A program made the position numbers and the translations under genes. From positions 84,144-148,143 of the forward strand of contig NZ_JAHTMR010000005.1 in NCBI RefSeq assembly GCF_019200975.1: a stretch of 64,000 nucleotides of DNA. Reading direction: 5' to 3'. Under the pieces are notes generated by a model. It was not told where the DNA came from and did not search any database. It was given only the letters and a program-made list of their open reading frames with translations. The stretch is from Pseudomonas sp. PD9R (GTDB lineage: Bacteria; Pseudomonadota; Gammaproteobacteria; Pseudomonadales; Pseudomonadaceae). Positions 19,152-27,124 of the stretch are shown here, in pieces. The first letter of the stretch is position 1. Every line of letters begins with the position of its first letter.

Positions 19152-19238
19152 TGCAGGAGCTGCCGAAGGCTGCGATTTTCTGATCTTGCTTATATAAATC
19201 AAAAGATCGCAGCCTCGTTTCACTCCACAGCTCCTACG
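19152..19238. repeat. REP pair, type A (downstream of phhC)
   Basis: Inverted copies (GCAGGAGCTGCCGAAGGCTG ... CTCCACAGCTCCTACGG) around an AT-rich centre. One arm is the GCCTCGTTTCACTC variant also seen at 61178-61280. It probably ends or protects the phhABC transcript. Confidence 0.88.
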
Positions 19239-19398
19239 GCGGGAGTCATCAACACCTAGATCTGTCTATACAACCCCATCCGTCGAAACAAATGGATATA
19301 AAAGTCTATTTGTCATTTCCCGTGCTGTATCCTGCCGAGGCTTTTTTAAAAGCGCGGATCTACCAGATCTATCAACAGACTTAGCGAGGAGCGCGACC

Positions 19399-19530
19399 AT
19401 GCACGAGATTCCGAATCTCCCCTTCCCAAGCCTGCACGAACCTGAGCAGACGACCACGCAACAAGCCGGTGCCCAACAGCCCGAGCCGAAAGAAGCCACT
19501 GACAGTCGAAAGGCTGACAGCGAAGACTGA
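19399..19530 (+). CDS. Small hypothetical hydrophilic protein, 43 residues
   Basis: It reads MHEIPNLPFPSLHEPEQTTT and continues as a Gln/Glu/Pro/Lys-rich, probably disordered tail ending in KADSED. GCGAGGAG precedes the ATG at good spacing. No signal peptide or membrane helix. I do not recognise the family. The gene stands alone in front of a perfect hairpin at 19550. Its reality rests on the ribosome binding site and Pseudomonas-like codon use. Confidence 0.55.
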   Translation: MHEIPNLPFPSLHEPEQTTTQQAGAQQPEPKEATDSRKADSED

Positions 19531-19549
19531 AACACCCGCCGTACAGACC

Positions 19550-19581
19550 GTGTGGAAAGCGCTAACATGCGCTTTCCACAC
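19550..19581. terminator. Perfect 13-bp hairpin between two small genes
   Basis: GTGTGGAAAGCGC, a 6-nt loop, then GCGCTTTCCACAC. The stem is perfect but no U-run follows. It could be a terminator of the 43-residue gene or an operator. Confidence 0.55.
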
Positions 19582-19604
19582 CGCCTGAACAGTGAGCCTT
19601 CCCC

Positions 19605-19790
19605 ATGACCGACGACTTTAGCGAAGCGCAGGCCAGCGTTCTGATCGGCACCGCCGAAAAAATGATCGAGATCTGGAATCGCCTCTCCCCCGAAAAACAA
19701 GCCACTTTGCTTGCCCGTTTCGGCAGTGAAGAAAATGCGCTGGCCGCCCTGGTCACCACGCAATTGGTGGCGCCTGCCAAACCCGACTGA
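19605..19790 (+). CDS. Small conserved-looking hypothetical protein, 61 residues
   Basis: Sequence MTDDFSEAQASVLIGTAEKM then a helical, charged body (IEIWNRLSPEKQATLLARFGSEENALAALV) and a short tail. It is cytosolic with no signal or membrane segment. Only a weak ribosome binding site (GTGAGCC) precedes the ATG. Amphipathic helices suggest a small helical bundle. I do not recognise the function. It lies 100 bp upstream of an MFS transporter gene. Confidence 0.6.
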   Translation: MTDDFSEAQASVLIGTAEKMIEIWNRLSPEKQATLLARFGSEENALAALVTTQLVAPAKPD

Positions 19791-19889
19791 TCCCGTTCGG
19801 CAAATAGTTTTACTTTTTCACAACCCACGACCGCCCGCGCCGTTATCATAAGCAGCCTATCTATCCTGCTTTCCCGTGGACCTTTACCC

Positions 19890-21089
19890 ATGTCTGAAAA
19901 CCAGCGCCCCTTGGCGGTCACGCTGCAAGTTGTCTCCATCGTTTTATTTACCTTTATCGGCTACCTGAACATCGGGATTCCCCTCGCCGTACTGCCCGGT
20001 TACGTCCACAGCGACCTCGGCTTCGGCGCGGTGATCGCAGGTTTGGTCATCAGCGTGCAATACCTCGCCACCCTGCTCAGCCGTCCGTACGCCGGGAAAA
20101 TCATCGATAACAAAGGCAGCAAACTGGCGGTGATGTACGGCCTCGCCGGTTGTGGCCTGAGCGGTGTGTTCATGCTGATTTCGGCCTGGACGCAAAGCCT
20201 GCCGATGGTGAGCCTGACCAGCTTGTTGATCGGTCGTCTGGTCCTCGGCAGCGCGGAAAGCCTGGTGGGCTCCGGTTCGATTGGCTGGGGCATCGGCCGG
20301 GTTGGTGCGGCCAACACCGCCAAGGTTATCTCCTGGAACGGCATTGCCAGTTACGGCGCGCTGGCGGTCGGGGCGCCGCTGGGCGTGCTGCTGGTCAATA
20401 AAATGGGTTTGTGGAGCATGGGGGTCAGCATTGTGTTGCTGGCCGTGTTTGGCCTGCTGCTGGCGTGGCCGAAAACCGCTGCACCGATTGTTGTCGGCGA
20501 GCGCTTGCCGTTCATGCACGTGCTCGGGCGGGTGCTGCCCCACGGTTGCGGCCTGGCATTGGGCTCCATCGGCTTCGGTACCATCGCCACCTTTATCACC
20601 CTGTATTACGCCACTCAGCATTGGGAAAACGCGGTGCTGTGCCTGAGTTTATTTGGTGCCAGTTTCATCGGCGCGCGGCTGCTGTTCGGCAACCTGATCA
20701 ACCGCCTCGGCGGCTTTCGTGTGGCGATTGCCTGCCTGTCGGTGGAAGTTTTGGGCCTGTTGCTGCTGTGGCTGGCACCGGACGCGCATTGGGCGCTGGC
20801 GGGTGCGGCGCTGAGTGGTTTTGGCTTCTCACTGGTGTTTCCGGCACTGGGGGTTGAGGCAGTCAATCTGGTGCCCGCCTCCAGTCGTGGTGCGGCGGTG
20901 GGGGCTTACTCGTTGTTCATCGACTTGTCGCTGGGGATCACCGGGCCACTGGCCGGTGCAATTGCGGCGGGGTTTGGTTTCGCTTCAATCTTCCTGTTCG
21001 CCGCTCTCGCCGCGTTGAGCGGTTTGATGCTGAGCATTTACTTGTACCGGCAGGCACCGAAGCAACGCGAAGCACGGATGTCTAACTAG
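19890..21089 (+). CDS. MFS transporter (YhhS/YfcJ type)
   Basis: 399 residues with about twelve hydrophobic helices. After helix 2 comes [23 protein letters not shown], a variant of the MFS loop 2-3 signature (RPxxGxxxDxxG), as in the YhhS/YfcJ subgroup. Helix 5 has the [13 protein letters not shown] motif. Substrate unknown; proton-linked efflux is the usual role. ATG at 19890 follows a weak ribosome binding site. The stop overlaps the stop of the convergent arfB gene by three bases. Confidence 0.88.
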   Translation: MSENQRPLAVTLQVVSIVLFTFIGYLNIGIPLAVLPGYVHSDLGFGAVIAGLVISVQYLATLLSRPYAGKIIDNKGSKLAVMYGLAGCGLSGVFMLISAWTQSLPMVSLTSLLIGRLVLGSAESLVGSGSIGWGIGRVGAANTAKVISWNGIASYGALAVGAPLGVLLVNKMGLWSMGVSIVLLAVFGLLLAWPKTAAPIVVGERLPFMHVLGRVLPHGCGLALGSIGFGTIATFITLYYATQHWENAVLCLSLFGASFIGARLLFGNLINRLGGFRVAIACLSVEVLGLLLLWLAPDAHWALAGAALSGFGFSLVFPALGVEAVNLVPASSRGAAVGAYSLFIDLSLGITGPLAGAIAAGFGFASIFLFAALAALSGLMLSIYLYRQAPKQREARMSN

Positions 21090-21499
21090 AAATCTACCTT
21101 GCCGCGTCCGGCCTTGATGTTGCCGCGCTTGCTCTTGGATTCGAGCCGACGAGTCTTCGAACCGAGGGTTGGTTTGGTCGGGCGGCGTTTCTTTTCGACC
21201 TTGGTGGCGCTGAGGATCAGCTCGGTCAAGCGCTCCAGCGCATCGGCCCGGTTCTGTTCCTGGGTCCGGTATTGCTGAGCCTTGATGATCAACACGCCTT
21301 CGCTGGTGATGCGACTGTCACGCAGCGCCAGCAGCCGCTCCTTGTAGAACTCGGGCAAGGACGAGGCCGGTATGTCGAAACGCAGGTGCACGGCACTGGA
21401 GACCTTGTTGACGTTCTGCCCACCGGCGCCCTGGGCACGAATGGCCGTCAATTCGATCTCGGCATCCGGCAGATGCACATTGTTGGAAATCACCAGCAT
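21086..21499 (-). CDS. arfB: Ribosome-rescue peptidyl-tRNA hydrolase ArfB (YaeJ)
   Basis: 137 residues. ArfB enters stalled ribosomes with no codon in the A site and hydrolyses the peptidyl-tRNA. The catalytic GGQ lies at residues 26-28 ([19 protein letters not shown]), followed by the [16 protein letters not shown] helix. The basic C-terminal tail ([35 protein letters not shown]) enters the mRNA channel, which separates it from the longer release factors. The frame extends 22 codons upstream, but ATG at 21499 is where homology begins. Confidence 0.95.
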   Translation of the reverse strand: MLVISNNVHLPDAEIELTAIRAQGAGGQNVNKVSSAVHLRFDIPASSLPEFYKERLLALRDSRITSEGVLIIKAQQYRTQEQNRADALERLTELILSATKVEKKRRPTKPTLGSKTRRLESKSKRGNIKAGRGKVDF

Positions 21500-21694
21500 G
21501 GAAAAGCGTCCGTATTCAGAGCGTGCAGGATACCGCGAATGTCGGTCTGAATTGCAGATGATCACCGAGACAGACGAGACTTTGAAAGCACTCAGACTTT
21601 TCTTACAGCGTCGTCGGATTTACAAAATGGAAGTTGCCTTGTCTCGAATGACGACACTAGTCTAAGGGTTCGCATCAACGGGTCAGGTTAGCTA

Positions 21695-21904
21695 ATGAAC
21701 TTTGAAAATATTCGCTATCACATAGCGGTAACGTTATTGGTTTTAGGTACCTGTGGATTACCTTCAGGTCTTGCTGTCTGGGGGATAACAAGTGTTGTCC
21801 ACATTAGCGACAGATACCTAGATGCCGCTTACTTGATCACATACATAATTTTTGTTTTTCTTGGGTTGCGATTTTACATCCCCAGGATGCGCGGTAAGAC
21901 ATAA
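21695..21904 (+). CDS. Small two-helix membrane protein, possible immunity protein
   Basis: 69 residues with two hydrophobic helices: IAVTLLVLGTCGLPSGLAVWGI (about 10-32) and AAYLITYIIFVFLGLRFYI (about 45-63), ending in a basic tail. AGGTTAG lies before the ATG. The DNA here is clearly more AT-rich than the flanking genes. It faces the DUF4225-type gene tail to tail with a 21-bp gap. A small membrane protein beside a putative T6SS effector is a common immunity-gene layout, though opposite-strand placement is less usual. Function is inferred only from position. Confidence 0.6.
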   Translation: MNFENIRYHIAVTLLVLGTCGLPSGLAVWGITSVVHISDRYLDAAYLITYIIFVFLGLRFYIPRMRGKT

Positions 21905-21925
21905 GAAAATTTAACGCGTCAAAGT

Positions 21926-22621
21926 CTATTTACCTCGAGGAGAAACACCTTTTTCAACTATTGAATTCAATGCAAGAAAGTCAACCAGCGCCTCAAAAGC
22001 CAACGCCAGCTTCCCCGACTGGTGATATGCCTGCTCATAATTAATTGGATCATGCCTGAATAACTCGAACACCCCAGGCCTCGGCACCTGCCTAAACACT
22101 CCGTAACTGGATAAAAACAAGTCCACAGAGTAATAAACGACATCCCCGCGCGTTTTATCCTTCAATGATGCTTGGTAAAGGTATCTAACAGGCCCAAGAA
22201 CGCTGGGAGCACCAGGCCCATGATAAATATTCCCTAAGCCTTCATAAATATTATTCGCACCATGGCCGACCATTAGCCCACCAGGAACCAGAGCTAACCC
22301 TCCCGAGCCGCCAATGATCGAAACACCCGTCCTAATCTGCATTACTCCCGCCACTACGCCGATCCCGTTTTGCATGTAAAACTGAACCTTCGACGTCAGT
22401 TCCTCATACTCTAGACTTATCTCCTGAAGCCCTTGCCACGCACTTATAAGCCTTTCATCAACGGCCCGGACAACCTCATTGGCATAGGATGAAATAATCG
22501 AACTGAAGCGAAGTCTCGTAACCCCATCCAAAAAATGCGTCATGCCAATATTGCATCCAGCCGCCACCAGATCAGAAGCCGCTTTCGTCACATCATGAAT
22601 ATCACAAGAGTCCTCATTCAC
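21926..22621 (-). CDS. DUF4225-type protein, putative T6SS effector linked to Hcp
   Basis: About 231 residues from a GTG that overlaps the hcp stop by 8 bases; an open frame continues into hcp in another phase, but the coupled GTG is the likelier start. The N-terminal 100 residues are helical. A glycine-rich hydrophobic pair follows (GIGVVAGVMQIRTGVSIIGG and GLALVPGGLMVGHGANNIYEG), then the C-terminal DVVYYSVDLFLSSYGVFRQVPRPGVFELFRHDPINYEQAYHQSGK, which I recognise as the DUF4225 signature. No signal peptide. In pseudomonads such genes often follow hcp, so it is probably carried through the Hcp tube. Activity unknown; the hydrophobic hairpin would fit a membrane-acting toxin. Confidence 0.8.
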   Translation of the reverse strand: MNEDSCDIHDVTKAASDLVAAGCNIGMTHFLDGVTRLRFSSIISSYANEVVRAVDERLISAWQGLQEISLEYEELTSKVQFYMQNGIGVVAGVMQIRTGVSIIGGSGGLALVPGGLMVGHGANNIYEGLGNIYHGPGAPSVLGPVRYLYQASLKDKTRGDVVYYSVDLFLSSYGVFRQVPRPGVFELFRHDPINYEQAYHQSGKLALAFEALVDFLALNSIVEKGVSPRGK

Positions 22622-23114
22622 CCTCGTGCCCCCAGGAGCTATAAGCACTTGTAGCCCCCGGTATGTGTGCCCAAGCGATATCCCTATAACGTATGGACAC
22701 CAACTCCTGCGGCTCTGCATCGTTCATGCGAATAGCGTGAGGAACTTGTTGGCTGATATGCGCAATACGCGCCCCTGTCAGGTGTATTGAATAATAACGC
22801 TCCACCCCTCCAGCCGAGGCGGTACGGTAGAGGTTGAGAATGCAGTCCACCTCCTCACGTTCATGCAATGCATTTGCCAGCAATGGTGATGATTTATCAA
22901 TGCTCTTGGTAATCACAATCGGCAAGTGTTTACCACGACCACCCAAAATGCTGCCATCGCTACCCGTCACCATATCGTGCGAGTAAGCCAGCACCATGAT
23001 TTCGTCCAAATGGCCGGTTTGGCATTTGTTACCGATAGAGCTATGGCCCGAGCAACCTGCGGAAATCAAACCTTGTCGTTTTCCGGTAATGCTCATGTAA
23101 CTATGGCTCGCCAT
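22614..23114 (-). CDS. hcp: Hcp-family type VI secretion tube protein
   Basis: 166 residues. Hcp hexamers stack into the T6SS inner tube and can hold effectors in the lumen. Typical parts are MASHSYMSITGKRQGLISAGC, NKCQTGHLDEIMVLAYSHDM and the C-terminal ELVSIRYRDIAWAHIPGATSAYSSW. The ATG at 23114 has a strong AAGGAG. No other T6SS structural gene is in the window, so this is an orphan hcp whose product must use an apparatus encoded elsewhere. The overlap with the next gene points to an effector-delivery unit. Confidence 0.93.
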   Translation of the reverse strand: MASHSYMSITGKRQGLISAGCSGHSSIGNKCQTGHLDEIMVLAYSHDMVTGSDGSILGGRGKHLPIVITKSIDKSSPLLANALHEREEVDCILNLYRTASAGGVERYYSIHLTGARIAHISQQVPHAIRMNDAEPQELVSIRYRDIAWAHIPGATSAYSSWGHEGE

Positions 23115-23302
23115 TAGCGCTGCTCCTTGTTGTATTTCGAGCGTCAGACTATGGCAAAAAAATATTAACCCGCGTGTAGTCCGTTTCTGATTCAACGAGA
23201 ATTGGCTTGCGCTTTTAAAAGTTTCCGAAATGACTGTAGTGAATAGCGACTGCCCATGTAGGAACGAGATGTCAGCGCAACGAAAACACCGCCTATCAAG
23301 CA

Positions 23303-23333
23303 CAAAAAACCCGGCGCATGGCCGGGTTTTTTG
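23303..23333. terminator. Bidirectional rho-independent terminator
   Basis: AAAAAACCCGGC, a short loop, then GCCGGGTTTTTTG. The stem has A-runs and T-runs on both sides, so it can end transcription in either direction. It lies 17 bp after the stop of the amino acid permease gene on the minus strand. Confidence 0.9.
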
Positions 23334-23349
23334 TTTCTGCGCTCAACGC

Positions 23350-24765
23350 CTACTTCGCGCTGGCAGCCTGCAATGCATGCTGCGCACTGCGCTTGTTCTT
23401 GATGCCGTAGCAGACCCACATGAACACGACCCACACCGGAATCGCGTACACCGAGATCTGGATCCCCGGAATCAACAGCATCACACACAGGATAAATGCC
23501 ACGAACGCCAGGCAGATGTAGTTCCCGTACGGATACCACAGGGCCTTGAACAGCGGCGTCTGTTTGGTTTTGTTCATGTGCTGGCGGAATTTGAAGTGCG
23601 AGAAACTGATCATTGCCCAGTTGATCACCAGGGTCGCCACGACCAGCGACATCAGCAGTTCCAGCGCGTTTTGCGGGATCAGGTAGTTCAGCAGCACCGC
23701 GATCAGTGTCACGGCAGCCGAAGCCAGGATCGAACGCACCGGCACGCCACGCTTGTCGATCTTCGCCAGAGCCTTCGGTGCATCGCCCTGCTCGGCCATG
23801 CCCAGCAGCATGCGGCTGTTGCAGTAGGTGCCGCTGTTGTACACCGACAATGCCGCGGTCAGGACCACGAAGTTGAGGATGTGCGCGGCGGTGTTGCTGC
23901 CCAGCATCGAGAACACTTGCACGAACGGGCTACCGCTGTAGGAATCGCCGGAAGCGTTCAGGGTTGCCAGCAGGCTGTCCCATGGCGTCAGCGACAGCAG
24001 AATCACCAAGGCACCGATGTAGAAAATCAGAATCCGGTAGATCACCTGATTGATGGCTTTCGGGATCACGGTTTTCGGCTTGTCGGCTTCAGCGGCGGTG
24101 AAACCGAGCATTTCCAGGCCGCCGAAGGAGAACATGATGATCGCCATGGCCATCACCAGACCGCTGACTCCGTTCGGGAAGAAGCCGCCGTGGGACCACA
24201 GGTTGCTCACCGCCGCTTGCGGGCCGCCGTGACCGCTGACCAGCAGATAGCTGCCCAGGGCAATCATGCCGACGATTGCTACGACTTTAATGATCGCGAA
24301 CCAGAACTCGGCCTCACCAAAGACTTTGACGTTGGCCAGGTTGATCGCGTTGATCAGTACGAAGAAGGCAGCCGCCGAGGCCCACGTCGGGATGTCCGGC
24401 GCCCAGTAGTGGATGTATTTGCCGACTGCGGTCAGCTCAGACATGCCCACTAATATGTACAGAATCCAACAGTTCCAGCCCGACAGGAAACCGGCGAAAC
24501 CGCCCCAGTATTTGTGGGCGAAGTGGCTGAAGGAACCGGCCACCGGCTCTTCTACGATCATTTCGCCCAGTTGGCGCATGATCATGAAGGCAATGAAGCC
24601 GCAAATGGCATAGCCGAGGATCATCGACGGTCCGGCGGATTTCAGGACCCCGGCCGAGCCGAGGAACAAACCGGTACCAATCGCGCCACCGAGGGCAATC
24701 AATTGAATGTGGCGATTTTTCAGGCCGCGTTTCAGCTCGCCTGAATGCGAGTTTTGTCCACTCAT
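23350..24765 (-). CDS. Amino acid permease of the AroP/PheP type (APC superfamily)
   Basis: 471 residues with about twelve membrane helices. The signature RGLKNRHIQLIALGGAIGTGLFLGSAGVLKSAGP is at the start, followed by MRQLGEMIVEEPVAGSFSHFA and FSFGGLEMLGFTAAEADKP. The sequence reads most like PheP/AroP, proton symporters for phenylalanine and other aromatic amino acids, but related permeases for other amino acids share these motifs. ATG at 24765 is preferred to a TTG six codons earlier. A strong terminator follows. A Phe substrate would fit the phh genes 5 kb away, but no PhhR box was found here. Confidence 0.88.
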   Translation of the reverse strand: MSGQNSHSGELKRGLKNRHIQLIALGGAIGTGLFLGSAGVLKSAGPSMILGYAICGFIAFMIMRQLGEMIVEEPVAGSFSHFAHKYWGGFAGFLSGWNCWILYILVGMSELTAVGKYIHYWAPDIPTWASAAAFFVLINAINLANVKVFGEAEFWFAIIKVVAIVGMIALGSYLLVSGHGGPQAAVSNLWSHGGFFPNGVSGLVMAMAIIMFSFGGLEMLGFTAAEADKPKTVIPKAINQVIYRILIFYIGALVILLSLTPWDSLLATLNASGDSYSGSPFVQVFSMLGSNTAAHILNFVVLTAALSVYNSGTYCNSRMLLGMAEQGDAPKALAKIDKRGVPVRSILASAAVTLIAVLLNYLIPQNALELLMSLVVATLVINWAMISFSHFKFRQHMNKTKQTPLFKALWYPYGNYICLAFVAFILCVMLLIPGIQISVYAIPVWVVFMWVCYGIKNKRSAQHALQAASAK

Positions 24766-25055
24766 GAAAAGGGTCTCACGCAAGGTTTGATGATGTTCAG
24801 TAGACGTTGCTGCTCAGCAAAGGCGTTAAGCGGCACCGATCAAACCCCAGCGCAGGCACCAGGAGTTCAGCGTATTTACAACGGTCATGCGTCACCTGTT
24901 TGTTTTTATCTGTGACGAAATCGAACCCGACACGCTCGTGACGCGGCGGAGTGAACAAGACGGGTAGCCTTGAGGTTTGCGCAGATGCGCAGGAGGTCAC
25001 AGGTAAAACGCGGCGCATTGTACACCGCTAACCCCCTGCTGCCAGACCCGCTGGA

Positions 25056-25202
25056 TCAGCGCGTCGGTTGCCGGGATTGCCTGTGTCCGCCGCGAACGAT
25101 TCGGGCGGCTGCAAAAAGGGACTCAGACCTTTGCGGGTCATGGACGGGGACGGCGAAAAACTCGCCTTTTGCTGCGAGGTGAAAATGGATTGCGGCGTTC
25201 AT
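25056..25202 (-). CDS. Small hypothetical protein, 48 residues, with very strong ribosome binding site
   Basis: AAAAAGGAGG sits 5 bases before the ATG, one of the best Shine-Dalgarno sequences in the window. It starts MNAAIHFHLAAKGEFFAVPV and ends in a basic tail, RGGHRQSRQPTR. It lies about 290 bp upstream of the permease start on the same strand, so it could be an independent small protein or part of the permease leader. I do not recognise the family. Confidence 0.5.
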   Translation of the reverse strand: MNAAIHFHLAAKGEFFAVPVHDPQRSESLFAAARIVRGGHRQSRQPTR

Positions 25203-25445
25203 TGCGCCTCCTTTTTGTTATGCACCTGCACGACAGGCATGGCGCGCATAACACCTTGCATGGGGCGGTGAAACAAGCGGGCTAGAGCGTGGGAAGAGTC
25301 CGCAACGGGAGTAAAACGGAAGAATTTTCTTACAGACTCCGGCAGATAGCGATTTCACGGCTCCGATCCGGGGATTTCGTCAGGCTTTCGTTACAGGGCG
25401 TAACGGTGGATTTCCAATTCGAGGTTAGCGGCATTGCCTCTGACG
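25203..25445. other. Non-coding stretch upstream of the 48-residue gene
   Basis: No open frame with a credible ribosome binding site or recognisable protein was seen on either strand. The region probably holds the promoter of the small gene at 25056-25202. Nothing else was noticed. Confidence 0.4.
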
Positions 25446-25545
25446 CCTTCGCGGGCAAGCCTCGCTCCTACAGTTTAGGTCGTGAGCACCCAGTTTAGGT
25501 CGTGAACACCGCATAACTTGTAGGAGCGAGGCTTGCCCGCGAAGA
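25446..25545. repeat. REP pair, type C, with a tandem 20-bp duplication inside
   Basis: Inverted arms read CTTCGCGGGCAAGCCTCGCT and, on the other side, GTAGGAGCGAGGCTTGCCCG. Between them CAGTTTAGGTCGTGAGCACC is directly followed by a near-identical copy (one base different) at 25491-25510. Confidence 0.9.
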
Positions 25546-25578
25546 GGCCCTCAAAACACCTAAACAGTTAAGGCCGGA

Positions 25579-25612
25579 CAAAAAAAACGCCAACCCGAAG
25601 GTTGGCGTTTTC
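25579..25612 (-). terminator. Rho-independent terminator of rluB
   Basis: On the minus strand AAAACGCCAACC, a CTTCGG-like loop and GGTTGGCG are followed by a run of Ts. It lies 28 bp past the rluB stop. Confidence 0.92.
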
Positions 25613-25639
25613 ACTTGCAGCCTGAAGCTTACCGCTGCT

Positions 25640-26860
25640 TCACTCCGGCTTGCGACGACCAAAACCTGGACGCTGACCGGAACCGGCCGGCCCACCACGA
25701 CGCTTGCCTGAAGGCGCATCGTCGACCAGTTTGATGCCCGGACGCTTTTTCGGCGCAGGCTTGGCTGGACGATTGGTGTCGGACGGACGCTCTGCCACCG
25801 GCGTACCACGACTTTCGCCACGCTCAGTGCGACCGTTGGCCGGACGCGGCGTGCGTGGACCGCGCTCACCGTCCTGACGCGCAGCAGGCTTGCGACCTGG
25901 ACGCTCGCCTTCGATCTGCGGCTCGCGATTTGCGCGCGGAGCGACAGGAGCGGCAGGACCGCCAGCGGCTGGACGCAGGGTCCGCACGCGCTCGGTCTTG
26001 CCCATTGGCCGCGACGACTTGCGCTGCATCCGATCGAGCTTGTCTTTGCTCTTGGCGTTCATTTGCGGCATGGCCACCGGGGTCAAGCCAACTTCAGCAC
26101 TGAGAATGTCGACTTCGTACTGACTCATTTCGCGCCAGCGGCCCATCGGCAGGTCGGAGTTGAGGAACACCGGACCGAAACGCACGCGCTTCAGACGGCT
26201 CACTACCAGCCCCTGGGATTCCCACAGACGACGAACTTCGCGGTTACGACCTTCCATCACCACGCAGTGGTACCAGTGGTTGAAGCCTTCGCCACCTGGC
26301 GCTTGCTTGATGTCGGTGAACTTGGCCGGGCCGTCTTCGAGAACCACGCCCGCTTTCAGGCGCTCGATCATCTCGTCATCGACTTCGCCCCGTACACGCA
26401 CGGCGTATTCGCGGTCCATCTCGTAGGACGGGTGCATCAGGCGGTTAGCCAGCTCACCGTCGGTGGTGAACATCAACAGACCGGTGGTGTTGATGTCGAG
26501 GCGACCGATGTTGATCCAGCGACCTTCCTTCGGGCGCGGCATCTTGTCGAAAACGGTCGGACGGCCTTCCGGATCAACACGGGTGCAGATTTCGCCATCG
26601 GGCTTGTTGTACATGATCACGCGGCGAACCGACTCGGCGGCCTCTTCGCGTTTGATCACCTTGCCATCGATGGTGATGGCGTCGTGCATGTCGACGCGCT
26701 GGCCAAGGGTGGCGTCTTTGCCGTTGACCTTGATGCGGCCGTGGCTGATCCAGGCTTCCACGTCACGGCGCGAGCCGACGCCGATACGGGCGAGGACTTT
26801 CTGCAGTTTTTCGCCTGCTGGGCCGATTTCCTGGTCGTCTTTCTGGTCGTTGATACTCAT
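25640..26860 (-). CDS. rluB: 23S rRNA pseudouridine synthase RluB
   Basis: 406 residues. RluB makes the pseudouridine at 23S rRNA position 2605 (E. coli numbering). An S4 RNA-binding domain (EKLQKVLARIGVGSRRDVEAWISHGRIKVNG) is followed by the RsuA-family catalytic domain with the aspartate in GRLDINTTGLLMFTTDGELANRLMHP. Beyond about residue 260 lies a long basic Arg/Pro/Gly-rich tail, longer than in E. coli, probably disordered and RNA-binding. ATG at 26860 with GAGGTG is chosen over an upstream frame extension. Confidence 0.95.
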   Translation of the reverse strand: MSINDQKDDQEIGPAGEKLQKVLARIGVGSRRDVEAWISHGRIKVNGKDATLGQRVDMHDAITIDGKVIKREEAAESVRRVIMYNKPDGEICTRVDPEGRPTVFDKMPRPKEGRWINIGRLDINTTGLLMFTTDGELANRLMHPSYEMDREYAVRVRGEVDDEMIERLKAGVVLEDGPAKFTDIKQAPGGEGFNHWYHCVVMEGRNREVRRLWESQGLVVSRLKRVRFGPVFLNSDLPMGRWREMSQYEVDILSAEVGLTPVAMPQMNAKSKDKLDRMQRKSSRPMGKTERVRTLRPAAGGPAAPVAPRANREPQIEGERPGRKPAARQDGERGPRTPRPANGRTERGESRGTPVAERPSDTNRPAKPAPKKRPGIKLVDDAPSGKRRGGPAGSGQRPGFGRRKPE

Positions 26861-27040
26861 CTGGGCACCTCCCGGTGTGGTCTGTTCAGGCGTTGCCTGA
26901 AGCATTGAAATCTTTAACTTGGGCGAAGGGATCGCCGAAGGGCCGCGAATCATACGCTCATGAGGACGTTCGCGCATCAGAGACTAGCTGATCAGCGCAA
27001 GGTTATTGGCTTTTCCGCCGGCCGGTGGCCTGTAGGTCAA

Positions 27041-27116
27041 GATCAAAAGATCGCAGCCTTCAGCAGCTCCTACAGTGCAATTCCATGTAGGAGCTGCCGC
27101 AGGCTGCGATCTTTTG
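27041..27116. repeat. REP pair, type A (downstream of scpB)
   Basis: Inverted copies (AAAAGATCGCAGCCTTCAGC ... GTAGGAGCTGCCGCAGGCTG) lying 8 bp beyond the scpB stop codon, in the probable 3' end of that operon. Confidence 0.9.
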
Positions 27117-27124
27117 GTGGCACC

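Noticed and set aside
22622..22720. Extending the DUF4225-type gene upstream to 22720 or fusing it to hcp
   Set aside because: The extension overlaps hcp coding sequence in another phase and has no ribosome binding site; the GTG overlapping the hcp stop explains coupling. A frameshift fusion is possible but there is no slippery sequence to support it.
23230..24453. Long + strand frame (407 codons) antisense to the amino acid permease
   Set aside because: Composition (His/Gln/Arg/Asp) is that of the complement of a membrane protein gene; the terminator and permease motifs are on the minus strand.
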